From: Halomonas sp.
Lineage (GTDB): Bacteria; Pseudomonadota; Gammaproteobacteria; Pseudomonadales; Halomonadaceae
Direction of reading: 5' to 3'
Length of the DNA: 38,678 nt
Assembly: GCF_007692655.1 (NCBI RefSeq)
Contig: NZ_REBQ01000096.1
Location: forward strand, 1-38,678
The stretch's first letter is position 1; each line of letters starts with the position of its first letter. Both the position numbers and the translations under genes were made by a program. The notes beneath the pieces are model-generated. The model was not told the origin of the DNA, did no database searches, and saw nothing but the letters and a program-made list of their open reading frames with translations. Below are positions 8,217-16,388 of the stretch, piece by piece.

Positions 8217-9443
8217 ATGCGACGATTGGGAACATTTTTTATAAAAACTAAGCTATTTAGGGCCGTAGAATTTAAAACCTTTTTGTTTAAAAACGTCTTT
8301 TTAAGAACATCTCTTATTGCGGGCATACTGGCTTCGCCCATTACTCATGCTGACCTTACCTTCGGTATTGTAGCCCCCTCGACAGGAGGGGCCTCATCGC
8401 TGGGTCTGGGAATGCAGAAAGGCATTGAGACTTATTTTGCTGAGGTCAATGCAACCGGGGGGGTTAATGGTCAAGCCTTAACGCTTGTGGCTATGGATGA
8501 TCAGTATCAGCCACTACCAGCCGCTCGCAAAACTCGTGAGCTTATTGAAAATAATATGTTAGCGGCTATTGGAAACGTAGGTACGCCAACGGCTGCTGTT
8601 ACAATTCCATTGCATAATGAATATAAAACGCTGCTTTATGGTGCCTTTACCGGGGCGGGGATATTGCGCAGGACTCCGCCTGATCGTTACGTTATTAACT
8701 ATCGGGCCAGCTACGTGCAAGAAACCGCTGCGATGATAGATGGACTGTTGGAAGCCGGCGTGCTGCCTGAGGAAATTGCCTTCTTTACCCAAAACGATAG
8801 CTTTGGAGATGCGGGCTACAACGGCGCGATGCAAGCATTGGCGTCCCATGGCGTTGAAAATGCGGCATCATTAGTACACGGGCGTTTTACCCGGGGCACC
8901 CGCAATGTTCACCAGGGGCTAGCGTCGATTCTCCAAGCGCCGGTAACACCACGAGCTATCATCATTGTGGGCACCTATGGCCCCGCGTCAGACTTTATTC
9001 GTGAAGCACAGCAAGACCTTCCTGATGCAGTGTTTCTGAATGTTTCTTTTGTGGGTAGCCAAGCGCTTAAAGATGAACTGGGCGATTTAGCAGAAGGCGT
9101 TATTATCACCCAAGTAGTACCGCCTCTGGATGCTAACTTGCCTGCCGTTGAAGCCTACCGCCAAGCTCTCGACACCTATGCTGATGGTAGCGAGCCAGAT
9201 TTCATTTCATTAGAAGGCTATTTGGCCGCGAAGCTCTTTGTTGAAGGAGTGAAAGCAGCCGGTGCTAATCCGGATCGCGAAGCCATAGTTGATGGTTTGT
9301 TGGGTCTTGGGTCAATTGATATTGGTTTAGAAGAACCTTTAACCCTAGGGCGTGATGATCATCAAGCCAGCGATGCTGTGTGGCCAACCATTATCAAAAA
9401 TGGCCGTTTCGAGTCAGTGGAATGGGCAAGCCTGTTGCCATAA
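8217..9443 (+). CDS. Periplasmic ligand-binding protein, type I (Peripla_BP_6 / LivJ-like), orphan
   Basis: A 408-residue secreted protein of the branched-chain amino-acid-type (type I) binding family. The mature chain starts DLTFGIVAPSTGGASSLGLG and contains NATGGVNGQALTLVAMDDQY, AAIGNVGTPTAA, FFTQNDSFGDAGYNG and ISLEGYLAAKLFVEG, the usual order of motifs. The start has AAGGAG at ideal spacing. The signal peptide is long (about 45 residues to PITHA); its N-region (residues 8-32) consists of five-residue repeats encoded by 15-bp tandem units. No ABC permease or ATPase gene is adjacent; a chemoreceptor gene starts 59 bases downstream. This favours a sensory rather than transport role. The ligand is unknown. 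Confidence 0.88.
   Translation: MRRLGTFFIKTKLFRAVEFKTFLFKNVFLRTSLIAGILASPITHADLTFGIVAPSTGGASSLGLGMQKGIETYFAEVNATGGVNGQALTLVAMDDQYQPLPAARKTRELIENNMLAAIGNVGTPTAAVTIPLHNEYKTLLYGAFTGAGILRRTPPDRYVINYRASYVQETAAMIDGLLEAGVLPEEIAFFTQNDSFGDAGYNGAMQALASHGVENAASLVHGRFTRGTRNVHQGLASILQAPVTPRAIIIVGTYGPASDFIREAQQDLPDAVFLNVSFVGSQALKDELGDLAEGVIITQVVPPLDANLPAVEAYRQALDTYADGSEPDFISLEGYLAAKLFVEGVKAAGANPDREAIVDGLLGLGSIDIGLEEPLTLGRDDHQASDAVWPTIIKNGRFESVEWASLLP
8238..8312 (+). repeat. In-frame 15-bp tandem repeats in signal-peptide N-region
   Basis: Five degenerate 15-bp units at 8238, 8253, 8268, 8283 and 8298 encode FIKTK, LFRAV, EFKTF, LFKNV and FLRTS, i.e. x-F/L-K/R-T/A/N-x. The units at 8268-8312 share TTTAAAAC or TTTAAGAAC cores. 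The array lengthens the positively charged N-region of the binding protein's signal peptide. Confidence 0.6.
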
Positions 9444-9502
9444 GTCTTAGGCTGCTAGTTCTTACCTTACTTGTACTACCCTGACACAAGTGAACATAGA
9501 TA

Positions 9503-11602
9503 ATGAAAAAAACGTTAAGTATTAAAGCGATGCTGATCAGCCTGTTTTTAGCAGCAGTGCTGGGAGCTGTCGTGCTCGCGGCAACGGGCTGGACCACCAA
9601 CCAACGCTTAATCGATTCTCAGCGATACATTACCGGTGAAGTGTTGCCCCTTCAGGATGCCAGTATGGGGATGGTGCTTACCATGGGCGCGTTTGGCCAG
9701 CGCCATGCAGATTTGCTTGCCGCTGCAGATGCAACCGTTCTAGATGAGGTGGTCGCGCAAACCACGTTAGATGAGCGCTTTCGTGACGCACGGCAAGCGA
9801 TTGATGGCGTTGAGCAGCCCGATAGATTGCGTGCCCTGGACACCCATTATCAAGCCTTATTAGAAGGCGACACGGCGTTGGAAGCGGTGCGCCGAGAAGA
9901 GCTGAGTTTGCAAACAGAGGTGGCTGAACGCATTAATGCGATGCAATCTCTTATTTCGCAGGTGATGCTTAGCGCTGAGGATATTGCCGGGCGCACGGCT
10001 CTGGCGCAAGTTCGTCACGATCGAAATCAGCGTCAGTTAATGGAAGCTTGGCGCGAAGATGGTATGACGACGCTGCCGACACAATTGCTGGATGATCTTT
10101 ATACGTCACAAGCTGATATTGGACGCTTAAGTGGCAATGCGCGTATGGCCTTGGCAACGTTATCAGATCTGGGTCGACAGATGACCCAAATAACCAGTCC
10201 CGACGCGTTAGTTAACCTGCGACATAATGAAATTTCTCAACAGGTAGGCCTAGCTCGCCAGTCGTTGGCAGCGATTGCGGCATCACCTAGCACGGAGTCG
10301 GATCAGCGTGCACTGATTACCGATTTGGATGCCATTATCGTAGAGCTTTCAGGGCTTATGGTGTCTGACGATAATGCGGTATATGCGCTACGTTTACAGC
10401 AACTTGAGCTTAATACTCAGGTGCAAGAAGCGCTCACCAATGTTGCTCAAGCCACGGAACAGATGCGTGGCGCCTTGGGTGATGTGGAAACGTATATTGT
10501 AGGGCAAGCCGATAGTGCAGCCTCTGATGCAGAAACATTAGCCAATGCCGGACGTTCCTTACTAATTATGGTCACGCTAGTGGTCATTGCATTACTTGCC
10601 ATCTTTGGCTGGCGAACAATGGTGCGTGTATTGGGGCCGCTTGTTGCCATGCGCCGTCAAATGGAGGATATAAGCGGAGCTGCTGGCGCGAATGCTGATC
10701 TTTCCATGCGCCTGGAGCTTAAGCGTAACGACGAAGTTGGCCAAACCGCCCAAGCGTTTAACAATATGATGGATACCTTTGAAAGTATGGTGGCGCAAAT
10801 TCGTGAAAGTGCAGAAGCGATCGCCGCCAGCAGCCGTCAAATTGCCGCGGGGAATGAAAACCTCTCCCAGCGTACGGATCAGCAGGCGGCATCGCTGGCT
10901 GAAACGGCCTCCAGCCTTGAACAGATTACCGCAACGGTAAAACAGACCGCCGAGTATGCCGACCAGGCCAAAGAGGCAAGTGGCAACGTCGACCAGCGTG
11001 CTAAGTCAGCGGGCGACGTTTCAACACGTACAACGGCCGCAATGAGTGATATTCGTGAGGCGAGCGAAAAAATCACCTCAATCATTAAAGCGATCGACGA
11101 TATTGCCTTCCAAACCAATCTATTGGCACTGAACGCTTCCGTTGAAGCCGCGCGGGCGGGTGAGCAGGGCCGTGGGTTTGCTGTCGTCGCCCAAGAAGTT
11201 CGTAAACTCGCTGGCCGCAGTGCTGAAGAGGCTGCCCAGATTCGTCATTTAGTGGACGATAGTGTTGCCAAGGTGAGTGAAGGCGAGCAGCTTGTGAATG
11301 CTTCAAGCGAGCATCTACAAGAGATCATTCAGAGTCTTGGTGAAGTCACCCGTTACGTTACCGAGATTGCTGATGCGACCAATGAACAATCGGCTGGGAT
11401 TGATCAAATTAACCAAGCCATTTCGCAACTGGATCAGGTGACTCACCAAAACGCTCGGTTAGTACAAGAGGCTACAACGGCTAGTCATACGTTGGATGAC
11501 CGCGCTGGCGATATGCATTCGCTTGTAGGACGTTTCCGTGTCAGTGATGGTGCTGGGCAGCGCCATCTATCGCTACCGCATCAGGAGAAAGAGACGCTGT
11601 AG
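9503..11602 (+). CDS. Methyl-accepting chemotaxis protein with long helical periplasmic domain
   Basis: A 699-residue inner-membrane chemoreceptor. TM1 is at about residues 9-30, followed by a roughly 320-residue periplasmic region predicted from its sequence to be helical, TM2 at about 352-370 ([19 protein letters not shown]), a HAMP domain to about 425, and a methyl-accepting signalling domain. The conserved hairpin tip is clear ([20 protein letters not shown], from about residue 534). No C-terminal NWETF-type CheR tether is present. The periplasmic domain is about twice the size of a Tar-like four-helix bundle and closer to helical bimodular or TorS-type sensors. The binding-protein gene just upstream is a candidate partner. 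No strong Shine-Dalgarno sequence precedes the ATG, consistent with coupling to the upstream gene. Confidence 0.93.
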   Translation: MKKTLSIKAMLISLFLAAVLGAVVLAATGWTTNQRLIDSQRYITGEVLPLQDASMGMVLTMGAFGQRHADLLAAADATVLDEVVAQTTLDERFRDARQAIDGVEQPDRLRALDTHYQALLEGDTALEAVRREELSLQTEVAERINAMQSLISQVMLSAEDIAGRTALAQVRHDRNQRQLMEAWREDGMTTLPTQLLDDLYTSQADIGRLSGNARMALATLSDLGRQMTQITSPDALVNLRHNEISQQVGLARQSLAAIAASPSTESDQRALITDLDAIIVELSGLMVSDDNAVYALRLQQLELNTQVQEALTNVAQATEQMRGALGDVETYIVGQADSAASDAETLANAGRSLLIMVTLVVIALLAIFGWRTMVRVLGPLVAMRRQMEDISGAAGANADLSMRLELKRNDEVGQTAQAFNNMMDTFESMVAQIRESAEAIAASSRQIAAGNENLSQRTDQQAASLAETASSLEQITATVKQTAEYADQAKEASGNVDQRAKSAGDVSTRTTAAMSDIREASEKITSIIKAIDDIAFQTNLLALNASVEAARAGEQGRGFAVVAQEVRKLAGRSAEEAAQIRHLVDDSVAKVSEGEQLVNASSEHLQEIIQSLGEVTRYVTEIADATNEQSAGIDQINQAISQLDQVTHQNARLVQEATTASHTLDDRAGDMHSLVGRFRVSDGAGQRHLSLPHQEKETL

Positions 11603-11717
11603 TAGCCAATTACTACCCATTAGCGTGAAGCGCTTGCTAGTCTCATTTCACACGCCTTGTGCGTGCTCAAACACTCGATCAATAACCATAAGATAGATAA
11701 ACACGAGGAGTACTGAG

Positions 11718-12287
11718 ATGAGCAGCAAGCGCATTTTAATGATCACCGGTGATTACACCGAAGATTATGAAACCATGGTGCCGTTCCAGGCATTAATGGC
11801 CGTTGGTCACCAAGTAGATGCTGTCTGCCCTGGAAAAGCCTCGGGCGATACAGTGGCGACGGCGATTCATGACTTCGAAGGGGATCAAACCTATTCTGAA
11901 AAGCCCGGTCACCGTTTCGCACTGAATGCGGATTTTTCTACTACGAATCCTGCTGACTACGATGCATTAGTGGTGCCTGGTGGCCGCGCCCCGGAGTATC
12001 TTCGTCTGAACAAAGAAGTGCTGAAGATGGTTCAGCACTTCTTTGAAACCAATAAGCCAGTGGCTGCCATTTGTCACGGCGCTCAGTTATTAGCCGCCGC
12101 GAAAGTGCTGGAAGGAAAGCAGTGCTCTGCTTACCCGGCTTGTCAGCCAGAGGTTGAGCTTGCAGGAGGGCACTTTGCGAACCTGGAAGTGACCGAGGCA
12201 GTGACCGATGGCAACCTAGTCACTGCCCCGGCATGGCCTGCACATCCGGCATGGCTTGCGCAGTTTATGGCCTTGCTGGATAAGTAG
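11718..12287 (+). CDS. DJ-1/PfpI family protein
   Basis: A 189-residue cytoplasmic protein of the DJ-1/PfpI superfamily (class I glutamine amidotransferase-like fold). The nucleophile elbow AAICHGAQ (C119, H120) and an acidic residue in the N-terminal GDYTEDYE segment form the usual catalytic site; [12 protein letters not shown] is also conserved. Members act as glyoxalase III, as deglycases (a debated activity), as proteases or in stress protection, so the exact reaction is open. GAGGAG precedes the ATG by seven bases. It stands alone, ended by a hairpin, and is probably transcribed independently of the chemoreceptor gene. Confidence 0.9.
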   Translation: MSSKRILMITGDYTEDYETMVPFQALMAVGHQVDAVCPGKASGDTVATAIHDFEGDQTYSEKPGHRFALNADFSTTNPADYDALVVPGGRAPEYLRLNKEVLKMVQHFFETNKPVAAICHGAQLLAAAKVLEGKQCSAYPACQPEVELAGGHFANLEVTEAVTDGNLVTAPAWPAHPAWLAQFMALLDK

Positions 12288-12312
12288 ACTATTCACAGTG
12301 ACAACACCGTTC

Positions 12313-12334
12313 GCGCCCAGCTCTTGCTGGGCGC
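12313..12334 (+). terminator. Hairpin after DJ-1/PfpI gene
   Basis: A perfect 9-bp GC-rich stem (GCGCCCAGC / GCTGGGCGC) with a TCTT loop, 26 bases past the stop codon. No U-tract follows, so it may act with Rho or protect the mRNA end. Confidence 0.5.
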
Positions 12335-12396
12335 ATGTCGTGCTAACCCGCTATGCTAACGGAATAGTCGAATCAATAAGCTGGGAGACAACGACC

Positions 12397-12759
12397 ATGT
12401 GTAAACTGTTTATTCAAGCCGACTCTAAACTGTGGCGAAGCGCTACGCACTCGCTGCGTATTGATGGCATGGTGACGAGTGTGCGCATGGAAAATTATTT
12501 TTGGCACATTCTTGAAGAGATTGCCCAGCGGGATGGGATGAATACGGCCCAAATGATTACTCGGTTGTATCACGAGTCTATCGACGCTGGGCACGATTTG
12601 GGGAATTTCACTTCGTTTTTGCGCGTTTGCGCACTGCGTTACCAGGCACTGCAATTAAGCGGTGACATACCTATGCAACCTCAATCGCCAATCGCCAGCC
12701 TCGATGCTGAACAAATTTTAGCGCGGGAAAGTGGTCGCAAGTTGGGCACAGTACATTAA
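12397..12759 (+). CDS. Ribbon-helix-helix domain protein
   Basis: A 120-residue cytoplasmic protein. The N-terminal half (LFIQADSKLWRSATHSLRI, then GMVTSVRMENYFWHILEEIA and QRDGMNTAQMITRLY) matches the RHH_4 arrangement of a strand followed by two helices that dimerise to bind DNA. The start at 12397 is chosen because GGGAG lies upstream and the RHH strand begins soon after; the open frame extends further upstream through the preceding hairpin. The last 30 residues are low in conserved features. It converges with the DUF1499 gene (eight bases between stop codons). The target genes are unknown. Confidence 0.75.
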   Translation: MCKLFIQADSKLWRSATHSLRIDGMVTSVRMENYFWHILEEIAQRDGMNTAQMITRLYHESIDAGHDLGNFTSFLRVCALRYQALQLSGDIPMQPQSPIASLDAEQILARESGRKLGTVH

Positions 12760-12767
12760 ACATCTTG

Positions 12768-13535
12768 CTACTCAAAGCGCGCCTCCAAAGCGCGTAAAAA
12801 GGTCTCAATTCGCGCAGCATTGGTGCCCACATCGCTGGCACCAAGCCGTGACGCCGAGCGCATGTCCACCTGCACGCTCTCATCTAGTTCCGCTAACCTA
12901 ATCACCACGTCATCCTCAAATCCAAACCAGCGTGTCGTCGCGGTGGCTTCTATTTGGTGGTCAGTAATTTGGGCGATTTGCCAGCCAGCTTCTTCGACTT
13001 CTGCTTGCGCTGCGGCGAGCACGGTTTGCAGTGCATCGTTCACGATCAGCGGTCTAATGGATGGGTAGGCGGCTCGCTGCTGCTGAGCCGTCGCTTCACC
13101 TGGGTAGTCGACGGCATTGGGCGCTGCTTCGCGGGCTTCGGCTAGTGCTTCAAAGACAGGTGGATTCTGGGTATCGGTAGTGATGTCGTGAATAGCCGGA
13201 ACGTCTTGAGCGCGCTGCCAGTGCTGCCAAGGCACGTAAAGCAACGCAACCGCTCCCGCGAGAACCAGCGTCGCGAATAGAGCGGGGGTCATTCGCCGAG
13301 CGATAATACTCACCAGTAGCACAAGGATGCTGACGGCCACTGCCCCAGCGGCGACATAAACACCGTTGCGTAGTAGGTTAAACGCTTCGCCTAGGGTGAT
13401 AAACTCAAAGCGATAAGCAGGGCCTGCGCCTACCATCATTAATGCCGCTGCCGCGAGTAGTAGCATGGCGACTCCCGCCAGAACGCTTGGCCATTTGCCA
13501 CCGCGATTAGGTAAGGCTTTTCGTTGCGTTGCCAT
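12768..13535 (-). CDS. DUF1499 family membrane protein
   Basis: A 255-residue protein with three hydrophobic segments in the first 110 residues (about 17-38, 55-77 and 82-103), then a soluble C-terminal domain matching DUF1499. The domain contains YPSIRPLIVNDALQTVLAAA, EATATTRWFGFEDDVVIRL and VDMRSASRLGASDVGTNAARI, with the family's RSxSRxGxxDxGxN pattern. The function is not established. AAGGAG lies close before the ATG. It is divergent from the broken GFA gene. Confidence 0.85.
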   Translation of the reverse strand: MATQRKALPNRGGKWPSVLAGVAMLLLAAAALMMVGAGPAYRFEFITLGEAFNLLRNGVYVAAGAVAVSILVLLVSIIARRMTPALFATLVLAGAVALLYVPWQHWQRAQDVPAIHDITTDTQNPPVFEALAEAREAAPNAVDYPGEATAQQQRAAYPSIRPLIVNDALQTVLAAAQAEVEEAGWQIAQITDHQIEATATTRWFGFEDDVVIRLAELDESVQVDMRSASRLGASDVGTNAARIETFLRALEARFE

Positions 13536-13635
13536 GTCCTCTCCTTATTACAACGTATTCGACTTTTTTGCATGCTTGCTTTTCAGCTATTCTTAGCACA
13601 ATTGGTGTATCAATACGCATATTAAGGAGTTTTGC

Positions 13636-13853
13636 ATGCTTAAAGGCAGTTGCCTGTGTGGCAAAATCGCTTACCAATATGATGGCGAGATCGATGAGAT
13701 TTCCATGTGCTACTGCCAAAAAGCTCAAGGGCGCGGCTTCGCATCGGAAGGCTGCATACGCCGTTAGAGGCGTACCGTGCCTTTATCAGCTCTAAAGTGC
13801 CCTGGTTTGAGGTTAACGATGGATTGGGGCAATTTGAGCGTTTCAATACCTAA
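13636..13853 (+). pseudogene. GFA family (glutathione-dependent formaldehyde-activating enzyme-like) remnant
   Basis: The first 30 or so codons (MLKGSCLCGKIAYQYDGEI, then MCYCQKAQG) match the zinc-binding N-terminus of GFA proteins, but the usual C-x-C-x2-C arrangement has lost residues and the frame stops after FASEGCIRR. In another frame the GFA C-terminus resumes directly: PLEAYRAFISSKVPWFEVND, then GLGQFERFNT and a stop at 13851-13853. Intact members have about 130 residues, so roughly the middle third to half is deleted with a frame change. AAGGAG still precedes the ATG. A sequencing error cannot explain the missing middle. Confidence 0.75.
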
Positions 13854-13866
13854 CCACGGAGTGTAT

Positions 13867-14214
13867 ATGGCCGATAACATAGCTGCTTTACGCCAGTTAC
13901 TGCTTTGCGCACCCCGGGAAACATTGCCAATAACCTATCAGCAGGCGGCTACAGCGCTGTCGCTGACACCGCCGCGTACCATTGCGCAGGTGACACAGGC
14001 GCTTGAGCAATTAATGCGTGAAGATGCAGCACAGCATAAGCCGTTTTTAGCAGCGTTAGTGGTCAGCCGCCGCGGCGAGAGCCTGCCTGCTGCAGGCTTT
14101 TTTGAGCTGGCCGTTGCGCTAGGGCGTTTTCCTGCGGATGCCACGCTGCATGAAGCGGCTTATCGCGGCGAGTTCCAGCGTGCTCTAAGCGAGCGTGAGA
14201 ACCTTAACCAATAA
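13867..14214 (+). CDS. Conserved hypothetical protein, 115 aa
   Basis: I do not recognise a named family. The 115-residue soluble protein begins ADNIAALRQLLLCAPRETLP, has a possible winged-helix-like segment (ITYQQAATALSLTPPRTIAQ), then MREDAAQHKPFLAALVVSRR and AAGFFELAVALGRFP. The pattern suggests a small helical domain plus a strand. GGAG lies five bases before the ATG at 13867, only 13 bases after the GFA remnant, so it may once have been its operon partner. It converges on the DUF3820 gene. Protein-like composition and a ribosome-binding site support a real gene. Confidence 0.65.
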   Translation: MADNIAALRQLLLCAPRETLPITYQQAATALSLTPPRTIAQVTQALEQLMREDAAQHKPFLAALVVSRRGESLPAAGFFELAVALGRFPADATLHEAAYRGEFQRALSERENLNQ

Positions 14215-14229
14215 CATCAGCTAACACGC

Positions 14230-14463
14230 TTAAGCATCGCCACGCTTACCAGACGTTTTACGCAGTGGGTCAAGCAGTGGTCCCAGTCCGTTATGGTCTA
14301 TCTCATGCATCAAGTGCAGCAGTTGGCCAATTTCCCCCTGGGGAAATCCTTCACGCGCAAACCAATTTAAGTATGGGCCGGGCAGGTCGGCAATGATCCA
14401 GCCTGCGTGTTTGCCAAAAGGCATGGTACGCGTAACGAGTTTTTCTAGATCCTCAGGTTTCAT
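14230..14463 (-). CDS. DUF3820 family protein
   Basis: A 77-residue cytoplasmic protein. TMPFGKHAGWIIADLPGPYL, then NWFAREGFPQGEIGQLLHLM, is the DUF3820 signature (MPFGKyxGxxlxdlPexYLxWf); the family is also labelled 'putative quorum-sensing-regulated virulence factor', a label with little experimental backing. GGAAG lies upstream of the start. The gene is divergent from mqo with about 150 bases between starts. The C-terminus is basic (RKTSGKRGDA). Confidence 0.85.
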   Translation of the reverse strand: MKPEDLEKLVTRTMPFGKHAGWIIADLPGPYLNWFAREGFPQGEIGQLLHLMHEIDHNGLGPLLDPLRKTSGKRGDA

Positions 14464-14613
14464 CGTTTAACTTCCATTTATTCTCATTTAAGTAGGCTTG
14501 CATGTTCCCGCTTTGATGCTTTTTTGTTAGACTTTGGTCGACAAATAATACCCCCCTCGATGCCGGACGCCTACCGTCCCGGCGCGTCCTTTCAGTATTA
14601 TCTGGGACATAAC

Positions 14614-16329
14614 ATGCAAAAACGTTTAAGTACTCTCTTATGCACGCCACTTCTGGCGCTTGCAGCGATGCCCCTTTCAGCAGACGAACCTATTGATGTG
14701 CTGCTGGTTGGCGGTGGTATTATGAGCGCTACCTTAGGCACTTACCTGCAAGAGCTAGAGCCTGATTGGGATATTCATCTCTATGAGCGATTAGATCAAG
14801 TGGCCGAAGAGAGTTCCAATGGATGGAACAATGCAGGCACGGGACACTCTGCTTTTTGCGAGATGAACTATACCCCTGAGCAGGATGACGGCAGTGTGGT
14901 CATTGATCGGGCGGTGAACGTTACTGAACAGTTTGAAGTCTCGCGGCAGTTTTGGTCACACCAAGTTGATAATGGCATGCTGGGTGAGCCTGGTTCTTTC
15001 ATTAGCACCTCGCCACATTTAAGTTTGGTGTGGGGTGAAGATGACGTTAATTTCTTGCGTGAGCGCCACAGTACTATGGTACAAAATCCCCTTTATGCGG
15101 GCATGGAGTACTCGGAAGACTGGGCTGAATTAGCTGAGTGGATGCCCCTGGTCATGGCGGGCCGTGAAAATGATGGCACGCCCGTAGCGGCGACACGTAT
15201 GCAGATGGGCACTGAAGTTAACTACGGTGCGCAAACTCGCCAGATGATCGAATCGCTTTCTGAGCATGACAACTTTACTCTTGGGCTGAACAGCGAAGTA
15301 CGTGGGTTTGAGCGTAACGATGACAACACATGGCGTGTCAGTATTAAAGATCTCGTCAGTGGTGATGAATATGACGTCAATACTCGGTTTGTCTTTATTG
15401 GGGCTGGCGGCGCTGCCTTGCCGTTGCTTCAAGCAACCGGTATTCCCGAGGCGGAAGGCTATGGCGGCTTCCCGGTAGGCGGTCAGTTCCTTTACACCAC
15501 TAATCCTGATGTGGTGTCGCAACACCTTGTAAAAGTCTATGGCAAAGCGGGTGAAGGCTCTCCGCCCATGTCGGTACCTCACCTGGATATCCGCTATTTA
15601 GATGGCGAGCCAGCGCTGTTTTTCGGCCCTTTTGCCACTTTCTCCAGTAAGTTTTTAAAAGAAGGCTCCTGGACGGATCTGTTTGGCTCCATGACTTTCA
15701 ATAATGTTTGGCCAATGATGCAGGTTGGTGCCGGTAATTTTGATCTGGTGAAATATTTAGTTAGCCAGGTGATGATGTCTGAAGAGGACCGTTTTGAAGC
15801 GCTGCAGGACTTTTACCCTGAAGCAAATCCTGATGACTGGTCACTCTGGACAGCAGGTCAGCGTGTGCAAATCATTAGAGATGATGAAGAGCAAGGCGGC
15901 ATACTGCAGTTTGGTACTGAAATCATCAGTTCTGAAGATGGCTCTGTTGCTGCACTGCTTGGTGCCTCTCCGGGTGCCTCAACAGCGCCTTCTATTATGC
16001 TGAATTTGCTGGCTCGGGTGTTCCCTGAACAGGTCAACGGTGAGTGGCAGGATACGCTAATCGAGATCGTTCCTTCTTATGGTCAGCGGTTGTCTGAAAA
16101 CCCTGAACTCCTGCGCGAAGTGCGTGCTTACACTGCAAATGCGCTGCAACTTGATGAGCCGATGAATCTGGACGACTCAGAAGCTAGCCGCGACGAGGTA
16201 CAAGAAGAAGCCCTCGAGGCCGATAGCGACGCGGTTATTTCTAGCGAAGAGCGTGCTGAAGAAAATGCCGCTGAAGAAGACAGCACTGAAGAAGGTGCCA
16301 CGGAAGAAGATGCAATAACGGAAGTGTAA
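14614..16329 (+). CDS. mqo: Malate:quinone oxidoreductase
   Basis: A 571-residue FAD-dependent membrane-associated enzyme that oxidises malate to oxaloacetate and passes electrons to quinone. The FAD motif LLVGGGIMSATLGTYLQELE is at about 30-50, followed by SSNGWNNAGTGHSAFCEMNY, VFIGAGGAALPLLQ, GFPVGGQFL and LLGASPGASTAPSIML. Residues 1-23 look like a Sec signal peptide ending LSA before DEP, as in the Pseudomonas MqoB-type subgroup. After about residue 525 there is an unusual tail of some 45 residues rich in Glu, Asp and Ala. The start at 14614 is chosen for the signal-peptide-like N-terminus; the frame opens 30 codons earlier. A hairpin terminator follows. Confidence 0.93.
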   Translation: MQKRLSTLLCTPLLALAAMPLSADEPIDVLLVGGGIMSATLGTYLQELEPDWDIHLYERLDQVAEESSNGWNNAGTGHSAFCEMNYTPEQDDGSVVIDRAVNVTEQFEVSRQFWSHQVDNGMLGEPGSFISTSPHLSLVWGEDDVNFLRERHSTMVQNPLYAGMEYSEDWAELAEWMPLVMAGRENDGTPVAATRMQMGTEVNYGAQTRQMIESLSEHDNFTLGLNSEVRGFERNDDNTWRVSIKDLVSGDEYDVNTRFVFIGAGGAALPLLQATGIPEAEGYGGFPVGGQFLYTTNPDVVSQHLVKVYGKAGEGSPPMSVPHLDIRYLDGEPALFFGPFATFSSKFLKEGSWTDLFGSMTFNNVWPMMQVGAGNFDLVKYLVSQVMMSEEDRFEALQDFYPEANPDDWSLWTAGQRVQIIRDDEEQGGILQFGTEIISSEDGSVAALLGASPGASTAPSIMLNLLARVFPEQVNGEWQDTLIEIVPSYGQRLSENPELLREVRAYTANALQLDEPMNLDDSEASRDEVQEEALEADSDAVISSEERAEENAAEEDSTEEGATEEDAITEV

Positions 16330-16357
16330 ATCTGTTTTTAGTATCCAGGTAACGATC

Positions 16358-16381
16358 AGCGCCAGCCATCAGGCTGGCGTT
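16358..16381. terminator. Terminator between convergent mqo and LysR genes
   Basis: Stem CGCCAGCC / GGCTGGCG with an ATCA loop, extendable by a G-U and an A-U pair. It lies 28 bases after the mqo stop and 7 bases beyond the LysR stop on the other strand, so it could serve both. The U-tract is poor on both sides. Confidence 0.55.
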
Positions 16382-16388
16382 GTCGTAT

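Noticed and set aside
13529-13795. Plus-strand 88-residue frame over the GFA region
   Set aside because: It is out of frame with both readable GFA pieces and lacks its own ribosome-binding site; the GFA remnant explains the region better.
14453-14650. Minus-strand 65-residue frame between DUF3820 and mqo
   Set aside because: Overlaps the beginnings of both genes and their promoter region; no recognisable domain.
15130-15582. 150-residue frame opposite mqo
   Set aside because: Lies wholly within mqo on the other strand with no start signal.
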